From Bilabrum cf. latius (lineage: Eukaryota; Bigyra: Bicosoecida; Bigyra; Bicosoecida): a stretch of 64,000 bases of DNA. Positions 56,851 to 64,000 of the stretch are shown here, one piece after another (the stretch's first letter is position 1; every line of letters begins with the position of its first letter). The stretch spans positions 434,001 to 498,000 of the forward strand of contig OZ237746.1 in the NCBI GenBank assembly GCA_965178125.1, given 5' to 3'. The notes beneath the pieces are model-generated. The model searched no databases. It was not told the origin of the DNA and was given only the letters and a program-made list of their open reading frames with translations. The translations under genes were made by a program, and so were the position numbers.

Positions 56851-58606
56851 ATGAGCAGCTCTCCGACGGACGCCAGCGTGTTTTTGGATGAACTCGCTAC
56901 CCTGAGGGGCCCAAGGAATGGATTTATGCAACGGTACATATCACTGTTTAAGAGCAGTGGGTTCTGGCAACGATACGATTCGTGCAGATTGCTGCCATGT
57001 CCATACACGAGATGTTTCCCCGATACCGAGCCATTATCGATACTGTACGATAGGCCGGCGACTGTTGAGAATGTGAGCTGGTGCCCAGGTTTGCTTCAAC
57101 TAGTCTACGCGAACCGAATTGATGAAGTAGTGTGGTACTTGTGTTTTAATCAGCACAGGTTTTGGGATACGTCTTTTTCACGTATGGCTACGAATGTCCA
57201 AATCTTCACTAGGTACGCCAGGTCGTTCCGGACAGAGTGTTGTCGGCACGCAGCGATGTGAGAAACGCGGTTGCGGCTCGCTGGGACCCCTTGTATTGCC
57301 GACTGCAGCATTGATCATCTCGTTTGGCCAAGTTCCACCTTCGACTTTCTTTTTGGTGTTCGGCACGCAGCTCGGGCTGACGGTGGTCCATGGTGCTGCC
57401 CTTCGAGGGTACTTCAGATTCCTGCGCCTTCTGCAGCGCATCGGCTTGCTGCACAACAACCGCACAGGGTCCGTGTGCGACAAGGAGCAGGGCAGTCCGC
57501 TGGAGGGGAAAGGCGAGTTCGGGCGGCATCGGCTGCGTCGTTGGCTGGAATCGAGCGAGGCAGCCAAGCTGAATGAAAGGTTGGAAACGAGGGTTTCAGA
57601 GTTCCTCGATTGCAGCTATAAAGAACCCTCGCATTTTCCTGGCATCCCTCTAGCTGACACCCCCTTGCATCTGGTGATGTATCGTACCAAAGTGTGCAGT
57701 GGCTAGCGGCAGATCAACGCCTTCGCCTGCATGGCTCTGTTGATCCGATCAGGAGGAGACCTCACGACTGTGAACGACCTCGGGTACACGCCGTTGCAGC
57801 ACGCTTCTGCTGAGCTCAAGGAGATGCTGGAGGACGTGAAGCACGACTCCATGGCCTGCCTGAGGCGCATGCTGGAGCGGCTGCCCCCTCACATGGCTAG
57901 GGCGTGCGCGTGGCACGGCAGGGTGCATGACCTGATACGGTTCCGGCGGGCGCACGAGGCGCAGCGGGACGCACGGATGGTGCATCGAGCGGCGAGGGAG
58001 GGCAGGCCACTGGAGCTGGGGAAGCGGCTGCGGGTGGGTCGATGGGCGGGAGGGGCGTGGTTGCTTGGTGGGAATGGGTCGCCAGGTGCGGGCTTGAGTC
58101 CGCTTGCGTGCGCGGTGCAGCAGGGGCATGTGGAGTGCGCGAGCGTGCTGCTGGGGGCGTGGAAGCGGGGGCATGGGAGGGTTGTGTTTGGATCACCTGC
58201 GAAGGTTGGTGGTGCGTTGAGCGGTCGGCGGGGCTGGGATGGTATGATGGACGGGATACTTGATGCGATCCGCAGCGGGGTACAAGCGGGCGTGTGCTAG
58301 GGTGGTGGCCGGGTCGAAGGTAAGGAGGACGAGGGCCGTGTGGCCCATGCGTTGGTGGAGGGGAGGGCGTGGTGGGGCGGGGACAGGGGAAGGGAGGAAG
58401 GAGACAAGGATTGTGGGAAGGCGGTGTGCGGGGGTGTGAGTGTGACTAGCAGTGGGAATGCAAGTGGGGATGACACGGGGAATGGCCATGGCAGCAGTCA
58501 GCGCCTAGCATACTTGAATGGGCGAGCAGCGCAGCTGGAGCGGGAGCTCGCCGAGGTCCGGTCGGAATTAGCACTTGCTAAGGCTGGATTAAGTCGAGAC
58601 AGCTGA
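56851..58606 (+). CDS. ankyrin-repeat protein, copy D
   Basis: Exons 56851-57072 and 57371-58606, with a 298-bp intron, give 485 aa ending in TGA. It is a tandem duplicate of copy C with the same exon lengths. TAG at 57704 (CSG-TAG-RQINAF) aligns with CAG in A, B and C. The coiled-coil tail LERELAEVRSELALAKAG is as in C. Unlike A and C it has no intact E gene upstream. The USP gene begins about 120 bp after its stop. Confidence 0.78.
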
Positions 58607-58726
58607 GGTACATGATGCAGCGTCTGCAGGTGTCTGGAAGTTTGGTTTGACAATCGAGCTTTGGATTTGAGTATGGCGCCGCGCAGCGATTGCTTCAAGT
58701 TGGTTCCGCTTCGCCGCTTGATCGAA

Positions 58727-60126
58727 ATGGTAGAACCTTCCGCCGGGTTGTGTTGCCGTGAAATGCCAAAGCAGACGCAAGGACGTGATCTAGTAGATGG
58801 CATTTCTGTTAGCGCTGTTGTTGGTTTGCTTGAAGACTCTAACAATGTGCTCTTATCACAAGCAAACCAGCATGATTCAGGTGAGCAGTATTGAAACGCA
58901 TTGCTACGGTCCGAAACTAAAGAAAAATGCCTGCAATATATCTAAAATGAATTGAATAAACCGCAGGGTCCGACGTTGATCCTGCTGATGCCCGAACATT
59001 TGCAAGAGTACGCGGGGGTATTTGGAAGCGCGGCGAGGCCGGTCCGCTGCAGCGTCTCGGGACACATCCGAGGTATTTCCTAAGAGATCCTGCTGGGATA
59101 CCAGCTGGAATTGCGAACCTTGGAGCTACCTGCTTCCTGAATGTTTGCTAGTAGGTGCTTGTCCGTGACGAAGCGGTTCGGGCGAGCGTGCTCGCCGCAG
59201 GGGATGCGATTGACGATCTTCTCCAAAAGACTGGAAACGATTACATCAAAGCCGCAGAGCTGGTACTCAGTGAACCCTTACAAAGCATCCCGCCGGGACG
59301 AAGGAGCTTGTTCACAGGCTCAAAAGAATCGCTGCCTTCGATGAAGGTGCCGAAGCTTGCCAAGCAGCTAGCGACAGTGCGAGCAGTCGCGGCGGCATGG
59401 ACCCATATGACCTTCGGCCGCAGGGCCTTCTTCAAGCCGGAGGCCATCGTTCACCTTCTGAGCATTGCACCTCAGGTACAGCAGGACGCTGCGGAGTACC
59501 TCACTCTCTTCCTCAACTTCATCACGGAGATGACTGCGCTGGTGCTGCGGGGGCGCGAGGCAGCTTCGGTGAAGATTCTGCACGGGCACTATCGCGTGAC
59601 CGAAATCAACTCACGCAAGTGCTTGATTTGCAAGTATGAGTCCACAAGAGAGGAGGAGCACAGGCTGCTGGTGAGTTGCTAGCGCTTTTTGAATCATCCC
59701 ATGCAAGAGGCTTGCTCACTCACTTGTTTGCTTGGCCTTCGTGCTGCTGACCGTATTTGCGAGTGAAGCTCTCGACCTGTGTGCTAACGATGTAGCTGAT
59801 TATTCCACTAGGTTGCTCATGGGCGCCTTGATGACATTGCTCGTGCTTGTGTCAATCCCCAATTGAAGCGAGCTCACCCAGCGCACGACTTCCCCATTCC
59901 GCTAATTCGAACAACCTACTGGTCGCAGGGGCTCTCGCTAGCAGGAGACTGCCGAGATTTCCAGTCCATCGTGCGCGCATCCTTCCAGTCAGAGCTCATG
60001 TACGGCCAGAATGGCTACGCTTGCCAGCGCTGCATCGAGAAGAGAGAGGCCGATATTCTCTCTGGCAAGATTCCCTTAGACTCAGATGCAGGGGCTGCAA
60101 AGAGCAGCGGCAGTGGCACCCGTACT

Positions 60127-60169
<43 letters not shown>

Positions 60170-63100
60170 GTGGTGGTGCCGATAGTGCTAGTGATAGGCC
60201 CACCAGAGAACAAGCAAGGGCTCAAGCAAAGCATCACAGGGTGCCCATGGTTCGGACGATAAAGCCACACAGGCTGCCACCCAAGTTGTGCGTCCAGATC
60301 AACCGCTTCCTGTACGACCCCAGATCAATGCAGACGAAGAAGAGCCACAAGGCCCTGTGCCCGCCGACTCTCCTGAACCTGTCACGGCTAGCTCAGGAGG
60401 GCCAGGGATCTCTTCAGAACCCGACGCCGAACAAGTCTGACAGGGACTACGAAGCCTACAGAGAGGCTGTGGCCCTGCTGAAAGAGGACTAGGAAGAGGA
60501 GAAGGAAGCAGCGAGGACGGTGAGTGCTGCGCGGGTACATCGCAGAGGAAGCAGACGTAAAGGTGGCGCCGCCGCCGCTTCAGCATCGGCCTCTACCTTT
60601 GCCTCTGGCTCAGTCTCAGTCTCACATGAAGCAGTGAGATAGGCACAAGCTGCGACAGGCTTCGGCGAGCCGGACACGGACATCTTGCAGGGAGAAGCAG
60701 TTCGGCACCTTATAGGAGGTCATGAAGAGATGGATGATGAGGGCAACCCGCTGCCTGTACTGTACGAGCTTGAAGCCGTCATCTACCATCAGGGGAGCAC
60801 TGCCACGAGCGGGCACTACACGTGCGACGTATGGGACCACGAGAGGTGCATGTGGCTGCGCTGTGACGACAACGAGGTATATCCGTTCGGGCCTGATGGC
60901 AAAAAGATTCAAGAGCAGAAGTCAGCGGGCTCCGTGGGATCGTTATCTATTGATCTCACCGACGACGCATGCGCTGCAGCTCCAGCTTCAGCCCCAGCCC
61001 CGGCCCCTGCCGCAGCCGCAGCTCCAGCTCCAGCTCCGGCCCAAGCCCCGGCCCCAGCTCCAGCTCCGGCCCCAGCTCCAGCTCCAGCCCAAGCCCCGGC
61101 CCAAGCTCAAGCCGCAGCCCAAGCTTCAGCCCCGGCCCCGGCCCCAGCCCAAGCCCAAGCCCAAGCTCAAGCTCAAGCTCAAGCCCAAGCCCAAGCCGCA
61201 TCCCCAGCCCCGGCCCCTGTACTGCCCCCAGCTCTGGAACCATCGGCTGGCAAACAGGGAGCCATGGGTGGCAGGAGAGGCAAGACCAGACCGTGGCCTG
61301 TGAAAGATGAAGGCCAATCTGCTCGTTCAACCAAGACGGGCTCTCGTCCAACCCTTAACCCGACAACACACGGTGGGTACGGTTTCGACTCACAGGCATC
61401 AGCTGGGCCAAAATTCTAGGTCCGGCCAGTCCAAAGTAAAAGAGGCAGGCAGCCTGTGGAGGTCTGCCCCGCTTCACAGAAGGGCCTCGGGCCTGATCGG
61501 ACCCCTGCAGAGTTGCAGACTGCAGAAGTCCAAGCCAGTCTGTCAGCTGAAAGGCAACCCGCATCTCGCAATGACGTGCCTACCAGTGTGCTCCCAAACT
61601 AGGCCTTGGCACCAACAAAAGCTGAAGCCCCATCATCTGCATATCATCCTACGCTCGAAGGCCAGCGAGCAGACCTGTAGCCGATGGCGTATGTGAACCC
61701 ACGCTCAGTCATAGCACAGTCGATATTGCAGCCTAGACGTCAGGCTGCCATGATGCATGGTATGGAGCTGCATAGCAGTCCCTAGATGGAGGGCTAGGGC
61801 CGTCCCAGTGTGTTTGGGAATGATGGTGATGTCGCTCCCACTGGTGCATTAGGTCTAAGCAGCGTTTCCAGCATATCTGACCACGGTGGATCACCGCAGT
61901 CTAGAGTGGGCTAGGCATTCAGATTTGATCCAAGTCGATTGCAGAACCCCCATGCGGGTCAAGCTGTGCTTCATCAGAGCGCGGCCATGGCCTTCCAGCC
62001 TCAGCCTCAGCCTCAGCAGCAGTTGCAGTTGCACGCCGAGCAGCAGCTTCAAATCGTGCAGGGGTAGCATGCCGCGCAGCAGTTGTACATCGCGTAGCAT
62101 ACTCCGATGCAAGGCAACTCGCAGGCACAGGGGAGTGCCACTACAGTTCTGTTGGATGGTAATGCACCCGTCACTCACTACCTGCCCAGAGACCAAGTCA
62201 CAGAGGCGATGGTACATGCGCACCAGGCGACTGGAGTGAACAGCGTCCCGTCTGGACGGGATGCGCAGGGCCGGCACAAGGCAGGCCCGGGCGGGTCCGG
62301 CGGGGCAAAGCGCTCCTCTGCTCGACGCAGCAAAAGGCAACAAAAGAAGCAAGAAGCTGCAGCTGAACAGTAGAGTGATGCCATCATCAAAGAGCAGGCG
62401 GCGGCTTCAGGTGATACAGGCATGCCCGCTACTGAGTCTGAAGGTGGTGCAGCTGGCCGTAAGCGAGCTAGGCCTCGAAGCAGAACCAGATCACTGGGCT
62501 CTGCGCCTGGTGCTCCAACAGCCCGAGATGCCCCTTCCAAGCATCAGGAGTGTGCCGACGTGCCTGGAACTCTAGCCAGCGGGGCGGTGCCCTCCAGCAA
62601 GAAGCGACGCACCGGGACTGGAACAAGTGCTGGTGGCGGAAGCGCTGCAAAGACTGCGGGGTCGAGCGCACCAGCAGTCGAGGCTGCCGAGCAGGATGAT
62701 GATGACGCAGATGATGATGACGCAGACGACAAGGAGATCGAGTACGTAGAAGCGGTGCAATCGATGAGCTAGGAGGACAGGGACAGACAAGAAGCGCGTC
62801 GGCTGCAAGATGAGGAAGAGAGGCGGGTGTCGCCGCGGCGAAGGGGGGCGAGGTGGAAGTAGTCCCCGCAGGGGGATGCGTCAGGAGCAAAGCCTCATGC
62901 TGCATCCAACACCCCCAGCCGCGCCTCTGTGGGCAATAATTCCGAGTTCCTGCCGGACGACTCTGACTTTCAAAGCGGCTCAGAACGTACCTCCGCCCGG
63001 TAGAGGGAAGAACCCACGCATCCTCACAAACGCCGAGCATCCCGCGCAGCCGCTGCCACAGCGCGAGCTGCTCTTTAGCAGATCTAGGAATAGTCTGGTG

Positions 63101-64000
63101 AGCGCAGCTCCAAATCGGACGCAGACGCTGATTCGAACTCAGGTGCGGATACTGATTTTCAGCAGGATGAAGATACCAGCGAGGCCGATTCACATGATGG
63201 CAGTGGCCAAGCGCCTGGACGGCGGCGGCCTGGCATCACACTGGCGCACACACGCGCTGAGTCTTCGACTTCGTCCTAGGCATCCTTTCCTTCTATGGCC
63301 CTGCCAGATCCTGCTTCATTGCAGTCTTCGATACCTGCAAATTCTGCATCCGTAGACTCTGGGTCTGTACCTGTGCCTGCAACTGCCCGAGGTACGACGT
63401 AGCCGAAGGAGATGCCAGCACGATAGCCCGCCCGCAAACGCGCCTCTTCAAAACAGGCAAGCCACGATTCAGTCCTTGTAAATGGCCGCTACAAGTCGAC
63501 AGGGCACGATTCAAAGATGTCTGCTTCACGTGGAGGAGTGAATGGAACAGCTGAGAATCGTGAGCCAGACATGGCGACAGCAACGGGCAGCAAGTCTCGC
63601 GGGAACCATCCGGCCACATCGGGGAAGACGAAGCCATTCAGGCTGCCTCGGCCTGCGTAGGGTGCCGCTGCTTCTACAGGTAAGGAAAGTTCGGCCCTCG
63701 ACAGCGTGAGGTTGGTGGCTCTCAAGCGTTCCTCTAGACAGCGGGTTGGCAAGCGCGGGCACATGAATGCTGTTCATGTACCCTCGCTAGAAACCTAGCC
63801 AGCTGCTATCGATCTCACTAGCGGGGAGACTGGCTCCAGTGCAGCTCAGCCAGCATCCTCCTCATCCTCGTCGTCCTCCTCATCATCAATGTCAATGGAG
63901 GTCTCTACACGGAGAGCCAGGTCTCGGTCTTCCTCCGTAGTGCCAGTCTCAGATCCCGCCATGGATGTCGTATCCCGCCTTCAACTTGTCAGGACCGGTG
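58727..64000 (+). CDS. ubiquitin-specific protease, USP48-like, partial at window edge
   Basis: Exons 58727-58880, 58967-59670 and 59812 onward, with introns of 86 and 141 bp (donors GTGAGC, GTGAGT; acceptors CCGCAG, CCACTAG), keep one frame. Cys box GIANLGATCFLNVC (catalytic Cys about residue 107) is followed by two TAG. The family has a conserved Gln at the second, as in GATCYxNSxLQ. QVQQDAAEY is the QQD box, then a zinc-type CLIC and YACQRC pair, LPPKLCVQINRF, and the His box AVIYHQGSTATSGHYTCDVW (His about 621). It removes ubiquitin from substrates through a thiol mechanism. A poly-Ser run (about 60125-60168), an Ala/Pro/Gln array (60970-61205) and a Gln/Ser-rich tail follow. The frame stays open, with over twenty TAG, to base 64000, so the true stop is outside. 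Start could also be ATG 58763. Confidence 0.88.
60970..61205 (+). repeat. Ala-Pro-Gln coding repeat in the USP tail
   Basis: Alternating GCC/GCT-CCA/CAA hexamers encode runs of AP and AQ dipeptides between the protease domain and the disordered tail. Likely a flexible linker prone to length change. Confidence 0.9.

Noticed and set aside
57073-57261. Coding continuation of ankyrin exon 1 (LLQLVYANRIDEVVWYLC...)
   Set aside because: The frame ends in TGA, differs and is broken in copy C, and conserved GTGAGC/T donors with a common acceptor remove it while keeping phase in all four copies.
1-64000. UAG read as leucine instead of glutamine
   Set aside because: Eight paralogue comparisons show CAG opposite TAG and none I checked shows a consistent Leu codon; the USP motif also requires Gln.
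1-64000. C-to-T hypermutation of repeats (RIP-like) as the source of TAG
   Set aside because: It would also turn CAA into TAA and CGA into TGA, which are absent in frame, and TAG is equally common in single-copy genes.

Overview
This looks like nuclear DNA from a GC-rich, intron-poor eukaryotic microbe (a protist). I cannot name the lineage. The gene content is eukaryotic: a KMT2/trithorax-type SET methyltransferase, PRMT1, a ubiquitin-specific protease, a tRNase Z-like protein and short GT-AG introns. Two hybrid histidine kinases, as found in many protists, are also present. The most striking property is the genetic code. Almost every gene is a long single reading frame interrupted only by TAG. 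Eight TAG codons, in three paralogous families inside the window, align with CAG in another copy. A TAG also occupies the conserved Gln position next to the catalytic Cys of the protease. UAG is therefore read as glutamine. TGA, and on one example TAA, act as stops. With UAG as Gln, exon phases and stop codons fit in every model I built except one frameshifted copy.

Layout. 0-9.3 kb: tandemly duplicated cassette units, on the minus strand for ankyrin genes and the plus strand for a secreted protein called 'E' here (ANK A, E1, truncated receiver fragment, ANK B, E3 remnant). 9.3-15 kb: hybrid histidine kinase HK1 (minus). 15.5-19.8 kb: tRNase Z-like protein and a pectate-lyase-fold secreted protein (plus). 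20.7-28.8 kb: a 2,666-residue protein with acidic repeats (minus). 29.6-43.6 kb: an apparently intronless 4,686-codon KMT2-like gene (plus). 43.8-45.1 kb: PRMT1 (three exons). 45.4-51.2 kb: HK2 (plus). 51.8-54.2 kb: frameshifted E2 (minus). 54.3-58.6 kb: ANK C and ANK D (plus). 58.7 kb to the window edge: a USP48-like ubiquitin protease with a very long Gln/Ser-rich tail, open at the edge.

Read outward from each kinase, the two flanks carry the same ordered module: hybrid kinase, then convergent secreted protein E, then divergent ankyrin gene. The two modules lie in inverted orientation around about 30 kb of single-copy genes. A membrane sensor kinase, a secreted Cys-containing protein and an ankyrin protein that are duplicated together and keep fixed relative orientation suggest a linked signalling cassette. 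That role is inference. The E/ANK start codons face each other across about 130-150 bp. Left-hand tandem copies were made by breaks inside the kinase receiver domain, leaving truncated receiver fragments, and one E remnant carries a 70-bp palindromic insertion flanked by a 10-bp direct repeat.
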